Below are positions 33,625 through 43,064 of a DNA stretch of 64,000 nucleotides, piece after piece. The notes under the pieces are model-generated. The model was not told the origin of the DNA, searched no databases, and saw nothing but the letters and a program-made list of their open reading frames with translations. Location of the stretch: the NCBI RefSeq assembly GCF_002368295.1, contig NZ_AP018248.1, positions 6,561,979 to 6,625,978 of the forward strand. The letters run 5' to 3'. Origin of the DNA: Tolypothrix tenuis PCC 7101 (GTDB lineage: Bacteria > Cyanobacteriota > Cyanobacteriia > Cyanobacteriales > Nostocaceae). Both the position numbers and the translations under genes were made by a program. The number at the start of each line of letters is the position of its first letter. Within the stretch, counting starts at the first letter, position 1.

Positions 33625-35532
33625 TTATATGGTTTCGTCGCGGCGATCGATGATGACTACAGCAGGCTCGTCTGTAGCAACATCGCTTACATAATTGGGG
33701 TGTGTATGGTCAACAACTGTTCTATCGTGGTGGTGATGTGCTCTGTCTAAATCGGTAGCATCGTATACTGCCCAATCTTCGATACCACGACGGCGGAGAA
33801 TATTTTCAGCTTGATGGATTTCCGATTCTGTACCATCAACCATGACTATATAGTCACCTTTGTTGAAGCGATCGCTATAAACTCGCGCCCGATTTTCGGG
33901 AATTCCTAAGCCAACCAAGCCACCTGTAATTCCACCTGCGGCTGCACCAATCGCCCCACCTGTGACTGTTGTAGCTAAGGCTGTGGCTGCTGCACCACCT
34001 GCAATTACGGGGCCGACTCCAGGAATGGCTAATGCACCCAAACCAACTAATAGACCACCCAATCCACCTAAGGCTGCACCTGTAGCGGCACCTGCTTTAG
34101 CACCTTCATCGGCTTTATTACCAGTGCCCACATTTCTGTCTACAGCAGTATTTACACCAGTGTTCACACCCGCAATGCGATCGCCTTCGTTGTGTTTAGC
34201 AATGATCGAGACTCGGCTCATGGGGAAACCCGCATCGCGCAGTTCTGTGAGTGCGGCTTCTGCATCGCGGCGATGAGCAAATACACCAACCGCCCGTCTG
34301 TTGGCGCGAACATCCCCAACTGGTCTGTCGTGGTTGTCGTGGTGGTGATGCACTCTGTCTAAATCGGTAGCATCGTATACTGCCCAATCTTCAATACCAC
34401 GACGGCGGAGAATATTTTCAGCTTGATGGATTTCGGATTCTGTACCATCAACGATCACGAGATAGTCGCCTCTGTTGAAGCGATCGCTATAAACTCGCGC
34501 CCGGTTTTCAGGAATTCCTAAGCCAACTAAGCCACCTGTAATTCCACCTGCAGCTGCACCAATTGCGCCGCCTGTGACTGCTGTAGCTAAGGCTGTGGCT
34601 GCTGCACCACCTGCAATTACGGGGCCGACTCCGGGAATGGCTAATGCACCCAAACCAACTAATAGACCACCTAATCCACCTAAGGCTGCACCTGTAGCTG
34701 CACCTGCTTTGGCACCTTCATCGGCTTTATTACCAGTGCCCACATTTCTATCTACACCAGTATTTACACCAGTGTTCACACCCGCAATGCGATCGCCTTC
34801 GTTGTGTTTAGCAATGATCGAGACTCGGCTCATGGGGAAGCCTGCATCACGCAATTCTGTAAGTGCAGCTTCTGCATCGCGGCGATGAGCAAATACACCA
34901 ATCGCCCGTTTGTTGGTGCGAACATCTCTATGAGTACCAACAGCACCTACAGGCGCAACAGGTGCAACGCGATCGCTAGCTACATTTTCGCTAGTGGGGC
35001 GATCAAAAACATTGAACTCGTCAATATTCCAGCGTCGGAGAATGGGTTCGACTCTAGCAATTTCTGCTTCTGTACCATCAAAAATTACTAGATAGCCGCC
35101 ACGTTCTACGCGTTCGTTATACATTCTGGCGCGTTCTTCGGGAATTCCTAAGCCAATTAATCCTCCAAGTAAGCTACCTGCGGCTGCACCAATTGCACCA
35201 CCTGCAACGGTTGTGGCTAAAGCTGTGGCGGCTGCACCAGCCAGCATAATGGGGCCAATTCCAGGGATGGCTAGGCTACCAAGACCTACCAACAAGCCAG
35301 TTAGACCACCTAATGCACCACCGGAAACTGCACCGATTGTTGCACCTTCATCAGATTTATCGCCGACTTTTTCTGTAACTGGAGTTCCCGCAATATCACC
35401 GTGGCGATCGCCTTCTCTGGCGATGACAGAAACTCTATCCATTGCTATGCCAGAATTGCTTAATTCCCGCAGTGCTTGTTCAGTATCATGACGATTATGA
35501 AATACACCTATAGCTCGTCTAACTACAGCCAT
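33625..35532 (-). CDS. Triple-repeat GsP17M/YflT-like protein with glycine-rich hydrophobic segments
   Basis: This 635-residue protein has three copies of one module. Each starts with a general-stress-protein-17M-like alpha/beta segment (RAIGVFHNRHDTEQALREL or RAIGVFAHRRDAEAALTEL), runs through a glycine/alanine-rich hydrophobic stretch resembling a glycine zipper (GGLTGLLVGLGSLAIPGIGP), and ends GDYLVIVDGTESEIHQAE. Modules cover about 1-180, 205-390 and 410-600. Modules 2 and 3 repeat at DNA level with a period of 612 bp and few differences. His-rich spacers (HHHHD) follow modules 2 and 3. The ATG at 35532 has GGGAGAA upstream. Relatives are stress-induced and may insert in or coat membranes; function is not established. 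Confidence 0.9.
   Translation of the reverse strand: MAVVRRAIGVFHNRHDTEQALRELSNSGIAMDRVSVIAREGDRHGDIAGTPVTEKVGDKSDEGATIGAVSGGALGGLTGLLVGLGSLAIPGIGPIMLAGAAATALATTVAGGAIGAAAGSLLGGLIGLGIPEERARMYNERVERGGYLVIFDGTEAEIARVEPILRRWNIDEFNVFDRPTSENVASDRVAPVAPVGAVGTHRDVRTNKRAIGVFAHRRDAEAALTELRDAGFPMSRVSIIAKHNEGDRIAGVNTGVNTGVDRNVGTGNKADEGAKAGAATGAALGGLGGLLVGLGALAIPGVGPVIAGGAAATALATAVTGGAIGAAAGGITGGLVGLGIPENRARVYSDRFNRGDYLVIVDGTESEIHQAENILRRRGIEDWAVYDATDLDRVHHHHDNHDRPVGDVRANRRAVGVFAHRRDAEAALTELRDAGFPMSRVSIIAKHNEGDRIAGVNTGVNTAVDRNVGTGNKADEGAKAGAATGAALGGLGGLLVGLGALAIPGVGPVIAGGAAATALATTVTGGAIGAAAGGITGGLVGLGIPENRARVYSDRFNKGDYIVMVDGTESEIHQAENILRRRGIEDWAVYDATDLDRAHHHHDRTVVDHTHPNYVSDVATDEPAVVIIDRRDETI
33740..34888. 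repeat. 612-bp tandem duplication inside the GsP17M-like gene
   Basis: The segment 33740-34276 recurs at 34352-34888, offset 612 bp (204 codons), with only scattered substitutions. It encodes modules 3 and 2 of the protein. Module 1 is much more diverged in DNA. The near identity indicates recent duplication or gene conversion. Antisense ORFs of equal length over both copies are shadows of it. Confidence 0.85.
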
Positions 35533-36180
35533 TGTTTTCTCCCAATAAGAAAATTACTTAAACAACAAAATTATTAAGCTTCAGCTAAGACTATTTAGGC
35601 TTTTTTAAAATTGCTTTTCATCAATCATTTGGGAGAAATTATTCCTCTATCATTGGATATAGATTTTTTATAAGCGAAATTTATCTCTGATATATTGCTT
35701 TCTAGGCAAGGATTTTCGCATTTAATTTTATGTACATTGCCGCATATTTTGCTAGGGCAATTTATTTTTATTGCTGCTTCAACATGACACCTTAGTGTTT
35801 TCTTAGATAAATTTTAATAATTTTATTTTTATATAAATGAAACAAAAATTCACATAAAAATTTGCTTTTAATGCTATTCATTCGGCATGAAATTTTAATG
35901 TTATATATACTTATTCAATGTGAGATACCACTTTTGACCCATAGATATATTACTTAGGAAAGTGTATGCCCGCATCTCTACTATTTACACTGATAACTAA
36001 GCCATTTCCTCTAACAGCGATTTAATATTTGGTAAACCGCAGGTTAGGCATTATCTATAAAGTAAGTTGGCAAAGAAATAGAACACAATTGCCTACCTGA
36101 CAAAAGCGTTAATTATTAATAAATGAATCGATGTTTTAGAGAAATGGCATTGAACCATCGAACGTAAGAGAGAAAATACT
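35533..36180. promoter_or_regulatory. AT-rich divergent intergenic region
   Basis: These 648 bp lie between two divergent genes (GsP17M-like and the helical-repeat membrane protein), so both promoters should be here. No ORF with coding character, palindrome or repeat family was recognised. AAGAGAG precedes the ATG at 36181 and GGGAGAA precedes the minus-strand start. No specific operator can be claimed. Confidence 0.4.
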
Positions 36181-39100
36181 ATGTTTCAAAGTTTTGAAAC
36201 TATGTTGAGATGGGGTTGGCTACCTTTAGGCATCACAAGCACAGATAGCATACCAGAAGTTATCAGTCCAGAAAGAGTGTCACTTGTCTTTTCCAGCCCT
36301 AAATTTTTAGTGGCTTTTTTGGCTGGTACTTTAATGGCTTTAGCCTTTCAATTATTGCTCACAAATTTTTCTTTAGCTGTTGGTATTTCATCTTGGGATA
36401 ATGATGCAGATGATGACGATAGCTCAGGTAGTTTGGGACATTCAATTCGCAAAGTAGAAGCGAAAGTAGGTTTGTGGGCATTAATTTCTGCTAGTACCGC
36501 CTTATTTATTGCTTGTTTTCTAGCAGTAAAACTAAGTTTAATTCAAAGTGCCCTTTTCGGAGCCATCATTGGTGTAGTTATTTGGTCTACCTTTTTCTCA
36601 TTGGTAGTTTGGTTTGGCTCATCAGCAATCGGTTCTTTAATTGGTTCTCTCGCCTCTACCTTGACTACTGGTTTGCAAACCCTAACGGGTACAGCAAGTG
36701 CTGGTATCGGTGCAAATATGGCACAAAGACAAATGGTTTCCACTGCTGAGGAAATCACTGCGGCGGTGCGGCGAGAATTAACTTCAGGTTTTGACCCTGA
36801 TAGTATTAGGAATACATTGCAAAGTTCCTTAAGTTCTCTGCAAATACCAAACCTAGATTTAAAAGATATTCGCTCGCAATTTGATAAAATCCTCAGCGAT
36901 GTTGATTTTGGTAGCATTGCTAATAGTGATGTGCTACGCAATGTCAATCGGCAAACATTTGTGGATTTAATTAGCAGTCGCACTAACTTATCTGCTGGCG
37001 ATATCAATAAAATTGCTGACCAATTGCAAGCTGCTTGGACGCAAGCATCATCGCGGAAAAACCCCACAGAACAAGTAATTAATTTGCTGAAATCGGCTAC
37101 ACCTGAAGAATTAAATTCCGAAAAATTAGGTGAACGACTTCAGGAATTAGTGACAGTTGGCGTAAATGGTAGCGGTAATGGCAATGGTAGCAATGGTGTA
37201 TTGAAGCAAGCGGCTCAATATGGCGTAGGTGCTGCTATCCCCGCAGTGCTGGATCGAGTAGATTTCTCTAATGTAGATATCGGCAAAATTACCAATCAGT
37301 TACAAAAACTGAAAGACAAAGTTCAAGATATCGACGTTGAGAAAATTACCCACGAACTGCAAAGTTTTACCGAGAAAACTACCGAACAAATAACTGAGAA
37401 ATTGCCTACATCCAACCGCAACAATATTAAAGCGGATGTAGAAGATTACATTTCCAATTCTTTCCCTTGGCATTTTAATCGCCTGACAATCAAAGATGAA
37501 TTCCAAGAACTCATCTACGATCCACAAGCCGATCCAGCAACCACACGCCGAGAGTTGGAAGAAATCAATGAAAACTATATTACCAGCTTGTTAAGCCGGC
37601 GAGATGATCTAAGCGAAGCTAGAATCAAAGAAATTTCTCAGCAGTTAGAAAGCATTCGCCAAGAAGTTTTAGCAACTGTGCAACAATCAAGCACCCGAGA
37701 TAAATGGCAAGATGTGCGTAGTCAGTTGGAAAATTATCTGCGTTCAACAGGGAAAGAAGAACTCAAACCAGAAAATATTGAGCGTAATTTCACAGAGATA
37801 CTCCAAGATCCACAAGTTGGTTTTGCAGAGTTGAGCGATCGCTTCTCGCAATTTGACCGCGATACCTTTGTACAATTGCTCCAGCAACGTCAAGATATTG
37901 ACGATGAGCAAATCAATAATATTATTGGTCAACTGGAAAGCAGTCGCGATTCTATCTTGAATAGTGCGAGAGAATTGCAAGAACAAGCACAAGCAAAAAC
38001 TGCGGAATTGCGTCAACGAGTAGAAGATTATCTGCGGAATACTAACAAGGATGAACTGAATCCTGATGGTATCAAGCGCGATTTTAGAACTTTAATCGAA
38101 GACCCACAAGCGGGATTTGCAGCTTTAAAAGAACGCCTCTCGCAATTTGACCGTGATACATTTGTGCAACTACTTTCTCAACGTCAAGATTTGAGCGAAG
38201 ACCAAGTTAATCAAATTATCGATCAGTTAGAAGGTGTCAGAGATAATATCTTACAAGCACCCCAAGCAGTTGCAGATAAAGCCAAAGAACAATACGAACA
38301 AACTAGTACCAAGATTGCAGAATATCTCCGCAATACCAATTTGGAAGAACTCAACCCCGAAGGTATTAGAAAAGATTTAGAAACCTTACTTTCCGATCCA
38401 CAACAAGGTGCTGTAGCTTTACGCGATCGCCTTTCGCACTTTGACCGTGATACCCTGGTACAACTCCTCAGCCAACGGGAAGGCTTAAGCGAAGAACAAG
38501 TTAATCGCACTATCGACCAATTCCAAGAAGCGATTAATAGTATAGTCAAAGCACCTCGACGCTTAGTCAACCGCACCAGCCAACGGGTAATAGATTTTGA
38601 AAAGACTCTGGAAAATTACCTGCGTCACACAAACAAAGAAGAACTCAACCCCGATAGTATCAAGCGCGATTTACAATTACTCTTGCAAGATCCAAGATTG
38701 GGTATTGGAAATTTAGCCGAACGCCTATCTAGATTCGACCGTTCGACAATTGTCGCGTTGCTATCTCAACGAGAAGATATCTCGGAAGAAGAAGCCAAAC
38801 GGATTGTCGATCAAATCTTGTCGATTAGCGAATCTCTAGGGAAGCAATATCAGCAGATTCAGCAAAAAGTACAATCAGTTATTGATGGTGTTTTTGGCAG
38901 AATCCGCAACTATCTCAACTCCTTGGATCGTCCCGAACTCAACTATGAAAGCATTCAACAAGACTTTGCTAAAGTCTTCGACGATCCGCAAGCTGGATTT
39001 GAAGCCTTACGCGATCGCCTCAGCCATTTTGATCGCGATACCTTAGTAGCGTTGATTAGTTCGCGTTCCGATATTTCTGGGGAAGACGCTAACCGTATTA

Positions 39101-39336
39101 TCGACCAAATCGAAACCGCACGCGATCGCGTCTTACATCAAGCCGAACGCATTCAAGAAGAAACCCAAAAACGCATCAAAGCCATTCAGCACCAAGCTAA
39201 AAAGCAAGTTGAAGAAACCAAAAAAACCGTCGCCAGTGCAGCTTGGTGGCTATTTAGTACAGCCTTCACTTCCTTAGTTGCAAGTGCGATCGCTGGAGTT
39301 ATCGCCGCCACAGGTGGGTTAAACTTCATTGGGTAA
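36181..39336 (+). CDS. Large membrane protein with tandem helical repeats
   Basis: The 1051-residue protein has three hydrophobic segments near the N-terminus (about 42-68, 98-120, 123-150) and one near the C-terminus (about 1022-1045). Between them lie at least six units of 76 residues, spaced 85-130 residues apart, plus a degenerate one. The unit pattern is YLRNTNKEELNP, then IKRDL..LL.DPQ.G, then RLSQFDRDTFVQLLSQR, then DLSEEQVNQIIDQLE. Units start near residues 418, 518, 616, 710, 818 and 908, joined by coiled-coil-like Gln/Lys/Glu linkers. I do not recognise a named family. The layout suggests a membrane-anchored rod or scaffold (inference). HIP1 octamers recur at the same place in several units. 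Confidence 0.85.
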   Translation: MFQSFETMLRWGWLPLGITSTDSIPEVISPERVSLVFSSPKFLVAFLAGTLMALAFQLLLTNFSLAVGISSWDNDADDDDSSGSLGHSIRKVEAKVGLWALISASTALFIACFLAVKLSLIQSALFGAIIGVVIWSTFFSLVVWFGSSAIGSLIGSLASTLTTGLQTLTGTASAGIGANMAQRQMVSTAEEITAAVRRELTSGFDPDSIRNTLQSSLSSLQIPNLDLKDIRSQFDKILSDVDFGSIANSDVLRNVNRQTFVDLISSRTNLSAGDINKIADQLQAAWTQASSRKNPTEQVINLLKSATPEELNSEKLGERLQELVTVGVNGSGNGNGSNGVLKQAAQYGVGAAIPAVLDRVDFSNVDIGKITNQLQKLKDKVQDIDVEKITHELQSFTEKTTEQITEKLPTSNRNNIKADVEDYISNSFPWHFNRLTIKDEFQELIYDPQADPATTRRELEEINENYITSLLSRRDDLSEARIKEISQQLESIRQEVLATVQQSSTRDKWQDVRSQLENYLRSTGKEELKPENIERNFTEILQDPQVGFAELSDRFSQFDRDTFVQLLQQRQDIDDEQINNIIGQLESSRDSILNSARELQEQAQAKTAELRQRVEDYLRNTNKDELNPDGIKRDFRTLIEDPQAGFAALKERLSQFDRDTFVQLLSQRQDLSEDQVNQIIDQLEGVRDNILQAPQAVADKAKEQYEQTSTKIAEYLRNTNLEELNPEGIRKDLETLLSDPQQGAVALRDRLSHFDRDTLVQLLSQREGLSEEQVNRTIDQFQEAINSIVKAPRRLVNRTSQRVIDFEKTLENYLRHTNKEELNPDSIKRDLQLLLQDPRLGIGNLAERLSRFDRSTIVALLSQREDISEEEAKRIVDQILSISESLGKQYQQIQQKVQSVIDGVFGRIRNYLNSLDRPELNYESIQQDFAKVFDDPQAGFEALRDRLSHFDRDTLVALISSRSDISGEDANRIIDQIETARDRVLHQAERIQEETQKRIKAIQHQAKKQVEETKKTVASAAWWLFSTAFTSLVASAIAGVIAATGGLNFIG

Positions 39337-39511
39337 GGGGGAAGGGTAAGGGTTTTATCTGTTTTCTCTTAACCAAATCCTAATCCTCCTATCCAACTCA
39401 TCATCTATATATATTTCAATTCCGTCAGCCCGATCCGGCGGAACTCATGGAACACCAACTAAGCCTGCTTCACCTTGATTTCTGGGTGTAAGCAGGTTTA
39501 TTTATGCAAAC

Positions 39512-39531
39512 AGACGCGATGAATCGCGTCT
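39512..39531. repeat. Short palindrome related to 6928-6955
   Basis: AGACGCGAT and ATCGCGTCT flank GA. The repeat is followed by a CCCCAAT-type heptamer run at about 39555-39583. Together they fill part of the 39337-39732 gap. Confidence 0.6.
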
Positions 39532-39610
39532 CTACAAGAATTAAAGAATTCTTTCCCAATCCCCAATCCCCAATCCCCAATCCCGAAAACTGCGATCGCA
39601 ATCACCATAC

Positions 39611-39628
39611 TGTGAGATATATATCACA
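39611..39628. promoter_or_regulatory. TGTGA-N8-TCACA palindrome, candidate operator
   Basis: TGTGAGATATATATCACA is nearly a perfect 18-bp palindrome, 105 bp upstream of the small secreted ORF at 39733. It resembles CRP-family half-sites, but the spacing is 8 rather than the usual 6 bases, so binding by a SyCRP1-like regulator is uncertain. Confidence 0.35.
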
Positions 39629-39732
39629 GGGAATATCCGCACTTATCACTTAGGTTGTGTACAAAATTAATCATACTGATACATAAGCTGAAGCTTTCAG
39701 CGATCGCCTGGCAGGTGTGGGGAGTGACGATT

Positions 39733-39876
39733 ATGTCTGAAAAATTATTATTAGCAGTAGGCCTCACGTTAAGTCTTGTTTTATTTACAAAAATGAGTTG
39801 GTCAGCCCCAACTCAGACTACTAGCAGTATTGAGTTAGAGCATCCAGGGTTCACTGTTAGCCAAGTAGCTGAGTAA
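39733..39876 (+). CDS. Small secreted peptide, unknown function
   Basis: From the ATG at 39733 (preceded by GGGGAGTGAC) the ORF encodes 47 residues: a signal peptide (MSEKLLLAVGLTLSLVLFT..., predicted cleavage after SWSA) and a short mature part of about 22 residues. A longer ORF from 39655 has no ribosome binding site. I recognise no family. The 12-mer CATAAGCTGAAG occurs 39 bp upstream of this start and again 57 bp upstream of the next gene's ATG, hinting at shared control. Confidence 0.5.
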   Translation: MSEKLLLAVGLTLSLVLFTKMSWSAPTQTTSSIELEHPGFTVSQVAE

Positions 39877-39987
39877 TTGATGATACTACAGATGGCACAT
39901 GGCTGATATTGCCCATATCATAAGCTGAAGTATAAATATTTCTCAGCGTCAGCTGAGTATTGAGTAACTAATATGGCGGCAGCGATT

Positions 39988-40758
39988 ATGAAAAGCCAAA
40001 TTCTAGCCACAACAGTATTCTTAACTATAATCAGCTACACAACAAGCGCCCAAGCTGCAAATTCTGAACATATTAGACAATTATTGGCTAGCAAACAATG
40101 TCAAAATTGTGACCTAACAAATGCGGGTTTGGTATTAGCTGACTTATCAGGAGCCAATTTAAGCGGTGCTAATCTTGCCGGTGCTAATCTCAGCCGTGCA
40201 AACTTAACCGGTGCGGATTTAAGAGGTGCAAATTTAAGTGGTGCTGGTTTATTTGGTGTAAACCTGAGCGGTGCTAGACTGGCGGGAGCAAATCTAGCAG
40301 GTGCAGATTTACGAAATAGCTATTTAGCCAATGCAGAATTAACCGGAGTCAACCTTAATAGCACTTACCTGCAAGGTGCCGTTGGGATACCAGCACAAAT
40401 TGCCACACCAGACGAATTTTATGCTTGGGGTGTAGCAGAAGGACAAAAAGGCAACGTCCGCCAAGCCATTGATTATTTTAACCAAGCGATCGCGGCTAAA
40501 GATGACTACGCAGGCGCATATTTAGCTCGTGGTATTGCCCGTTACCAAATCCTAGACCGCCAAGGTGCATTCCAAGATGCCCAAGTTGCAGAAAAGCTGT
40601 TTACTTCTCAACAAAATAGTTCTGGAATCCAAACATCCCAAGCTTTTATTAAAGAACTGCAAACACCGCCAGATGGTAAAGTCAGCGTTGGTAAACCTAG
40701 CTTTTTTGACTTTATTGGCAGTCTCGGCTCAGTCTTGCTGCAATTCTTCCCCTTCTAA
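39988..40758 (+). CDS. Secreted pentapeptide-repeat protein with TPR-like tail
   Basis: The ATG at 39988 opens a signal peptide (MKSQILATTVFLTI...SAQAA); the in-frame ATG at 39973 adds five residues. A CQNCDLTNAGLVLADLSGAN segment leads into about 16 pentapeptide repeats of the A(D/N)LXX type (about 45-125), which should form a right-handed quadrilateral beta-helix. Residues about 145-205 form a TPR-like pair (YAWGVAEGQKGNVRQAIDYF, GAYLARGIARYQ). The C-terminal helix (FFDFIGSLGSVLLQFFPF) is hydrophobic. It is probably periplasmic or thylakoid-lumenal; function unknown. Confidence 0.88.
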   Translation: MKSQILATTVFLTIISYTTSAQAANSEHIRQLLASKQCQNCDLTNAGLVLADLSGANLSGANLAGANLSRANLTGADLRGANLSGAGLFGVNLSGARLAGANLAGADLRNSYLANAELTGVNLNSTYLQGAVGIPAQIATPDEFYAWGVAEGQKGNVRQAIDYFNQAIAAKDDYAGAYLARGIARYQILDRQGAFQDAQVAEKLFTSQQNSSGIQTSQAFIKELQTPPDGKVSVGKPSFFDFIGSLGSVLLQFFPF

Positions 40759-40987
40759 GAAATATCTTGATTCAGGTTACTATTTCAGTATTTCCAAAGC
40801 GAAAATATCTCAGTTTTCGGATGCTTAAATAGTAAATATTATCGCAGGATTTTTTTAATTTGAATCACATCTTTGTTTGTGGCACAGCATTGCTATACCA
40901 CAGTGTATTATTTTCTATGGGCTGATGGAGCTTACTCTCAGCACTAACGCATCATCAAATTGAATGTCACTTAATTGAGTGAGATTT

Positions 40988-41019
40988 AGATACCCGACTT
41001 TTGAAAAAGTCGGGTATCT
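40988..41019. repeat. Perfect 14-bp-arm hairpin
   Basis: AGATACCCGACTTT and AAAGTCGGGTATCT flank a TGAA loop. It has no T-tract on either side, so it looks like a dispersed repeat rather than a classic terminator. A second inverted repeat, CGTAATTAC / GTAATTACG, ends at 41141 just beside the pgk stop. The 40759-41137 gap otherwise shows nothing. Confidence 0.65.
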
Positions 41020-41137
41020 GATCAGCAGTGTTTGCTTTAGTAGTGCTATTCATCCCTGGCTTTTATCAGCACAGAGACATCAAAAAACACTCATGATTAA
41101 GAATTCCTAAACGTAATTACGAATTACGAATTAGTAA

Positions 41138-42340
41138 TTACGCTTCATCTAAAGCTGCAATACCGGGTAATACTTTACCTTCGAGTAATTCCAAGCTAGC
41201 ACCACCGCCAGTTGAGATGTGGCTCATTTGATCGGCTAAACCTACCTTCTCTACAGCCGCTACAGAGTCACCACCACCGATGATAGTGGTAGCGCCAGTT
41301 TTGCTAATGTCAGCGAGGGTATGAGCGATCGCTTCTGTACCTACAGCAAATTTATCAAATTCAAACACACCCATTGGCCCGTTCCAAACTACTGATTTGC
41401 AATCTGCAAGCGCGTCTTGGAAGACTTTGACTGAGTCTGGGCCGATATCCAAACCCATACCATCAGCTGGGATGTTCTCGATGCTGACAGTTGTAGCATT
41501 GGCATCAGGAGCAAACTTATCTGCTACTACTACATCTGTGGGTAACAAGAAGGTAACACCACGTTCTTTAGCCTTAGCTTCCAAAGATTTCGCTAATTCT
41601 AGCTTGTCTTCTTCAACCAAAGACTTACCAACATTCAAACCACGGGCTTTGTAGAAGGTGAAAATCATCCCACCACCGATGATGAGTTTATCGCACTTCT
41701 CTAGCAGTGTTTCAATTACACCAATTTTGCTAGAAACCTTGGAACCACCAATAATCGCTGCTAAAGGACGTTGGGGATTTTCAATCGCATTTTGCAGATA
41801 TTGCAATTCCTTTTCAACCAAATAGCCAGCTACAGAAGGGCTAAGGAATTTAGTTACACCTTCAGTAGAAGCATGGGCGCGGTGGGCAGTACCAAACGCA
41901 TCATTTACATAAAAATCAGCATTGGATGCCAACTTTTTCGCAAATTCTGGGTCGTTTTTTTCCTCTTCCTTATAGAAGCGGACATTTTCTAACAGCAGCA
42001 CTTGGCCGTTTTGTAAAGCACCGACTTTAGCGGCAACATCATCACCGATACAATCGTCTGTTTTAATAACTTCTTGACCCAGTAATTCCGACAACCGTTT
42101 AGCAACGGGAGTCAAACGCAATTTGTCATCCACACCCTTAGGACGACCAAAATGGCTTGCTAGAATTACCTTAGCTCCCTTCTGCGTTAAATCTTGGATA
42201 GTTGGCAGGGCGGCACGAATCCGAGTATCGTCTGTGATATTGCCTTGGTCATCCACAGGTACGTTAAAATCCACCCGTACTAAAGCACGTTTTCCAGATA
42301 CATCTGTCGCAGATAAATTTGCTAAAGTTTTTTTGGACAC
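41138..42340 (-). CDS. pgk: Phosphoglycerate kinase
   Basis: Pgk interconverts 1,3-bisphosphoglycerate and 3-phosphoglycerate with ATP in the Calvin cycle and glycolysis. The 400-residue length is normal. Family signatures are VRVDFNVPVDDQGN (about 22-35), ASHFGRPKG (about 60-68), LLENVRFYKEEEKND, NDAFGTAHRAHAS, and the nucleotide-binding GGGDSVAAVEK near the C-terminus. The start is GTG at 42340, supported by CAGGAGG about eight bases upstream on the minus strand. It is divergent from a universal stress protein gene, sharing a 90-bp upstream region. Confidence 0.97.
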   Translation of the reverse strand: MSKKTLANLSATDVSGKRALVRVDFNVPVDDQGNITDDTRIRAALPTIQDLTQKGAKVILASHFGRPKGVDDKLRLTPVAKRLSELLGQEVIKTDDCIGDDVAAKVGALQNGQVLLLENVRFYKEEEKNDPEFAKKLASNADFYVNDAFGTAHRAHASTEGVTKFLSPSVAGYLVEKELQYLQNAIENPQRPLAAIIGGSKVSSKIGVIETLLEKCDKLIIGGGMIFTFYKARGLNVGKSLVEEDKLELAKSLEAKAKERGVTFLLPTDVVVADKFAPDANATTVSIENIPADGMGLDIGPDSVKVFQDALADCKSVVWNGPMGVFEFDKFAVGTEAIAHTLADISKTGATTIIGGGDSVAAVEKVGLADQMSHISTGGGASLELLEGKVLPGIAALDEA

Positions 42341-42430
42341 AGCCAGACCCTCCTGATCGCCTTTTTGTTATTGTTTTGAAAGTAGAACCATCCAGATTTT
42401 ACCGGAGTACGGGGTACGGAGGTGAGAGAT

Positions 42431-42838
42431 ATGTTCAAGACAGTTCTATTTCCTATTGATCAAAGTCGGGAAGCCAGAGAAGCTGCCGACGTAGTTACCA
42501 ATGTTGTGCAGAAGTATGGTAGTCGTTTGGTGCTGCTATCCGTAGTGGAAGAACCACCCACAGACGCACCTGTTGCCGATCCAATGGTGTCGCCAGATGT
42601 GGTTGCCAAACTTTTAGAAAATGCCCAAACTTTATTTTCTCAACAAGGAATTAAAGCTGAAATTTTAGAACGGCAAGGCAAACCAGCTTTTACCATCTGT
42701 GATGTTGCCGATGAAATTGCCGCAGATTTAATCATTATGGGTTGCCGGGGCTTAGGTTTAACGGATGAAGGAGCAACTGATAGCGTCACCACTCGCGTGA
42801 TTAATCTTTCTCCTTGTCCAGTTTTGATTGTGCCTTAA
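42431..42838 (+). CDS. Universal stress protein (UspA family)
   Basis: The ATG at 42431 gives 135 residues beginning MFKTVLFPIDQSREA, the canonical Usp start; GGAGGTGAG lies just upstream. A GTG nine bases earlier overlaps that ribosome binding site and is rejected. The ATP-binding pattern IIMGCRGLGL near residue 110 and the ending SPCPVLIVP fit the family, though the G-2x-G-9x-G(S/T) motif is only partly kept (GCRGLG...TDSVTT). It should be a soluble homodimer. It is divergent from pgk. Function in this organism is not shown. Confidence 0.93.
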   Translation: MFKTVLFPIDQSREAREAADVVTNVVQKYGSRLVLLSVVEEPPTDAPVADPMVSPDVVAKLLENAQTLFSQQGIKAEILERQGKPAFTICDVADEIAADLIIMGCRGLGLTDEGATDSVTTRVINLSPCPVLIVP

Positions 42839-42899
42839 TGGGAATGGGGCATGGAAGCGGGAGGGTGAAACAGATGAGGGAGATGAGGAGGATGAGGAA

Positions 42900-42965
42900 G
42901 ACATAAAAAATGCCAATTACCCCATGCCCAATGCCCAATGCCCCATGCCCCATTCCCCATTCCCA
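42900..42965. repeat. CCCAATG/CCCATGC heptamer repeat
   Basis: ATGCCCAATGCCCAATGCCC-type units follow a CCAATTACC stretch; a purine-rich GATGAGGAGGATGAGG run lies just before. It is one of the composite short-repeat blocks also seen at 18640-18836 and 54345-54532. Confidence 0.75.
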
Positions 42966-43064
42966 ACATTACACTTCATTGCAAAATAAAAAGTAACCCA
43001 AAACAACGTGATAAGTTTTTTTTCATGTGAAAAAACTGCACAAGACTAATCAAGGAGAATACCA

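Noticed and set aside
33962..34888. Two 104-residue plus-strand ORFs opposite the GsP17M-like gene
   Set aside because: They are antisense shadows of the duplicated Gly/Ala-rich modules.
36543..37067. 174-residue minus-strand ORF
   Set aside because: Antisense to the long membrane protein, no family pattern, no ribosome binding site.
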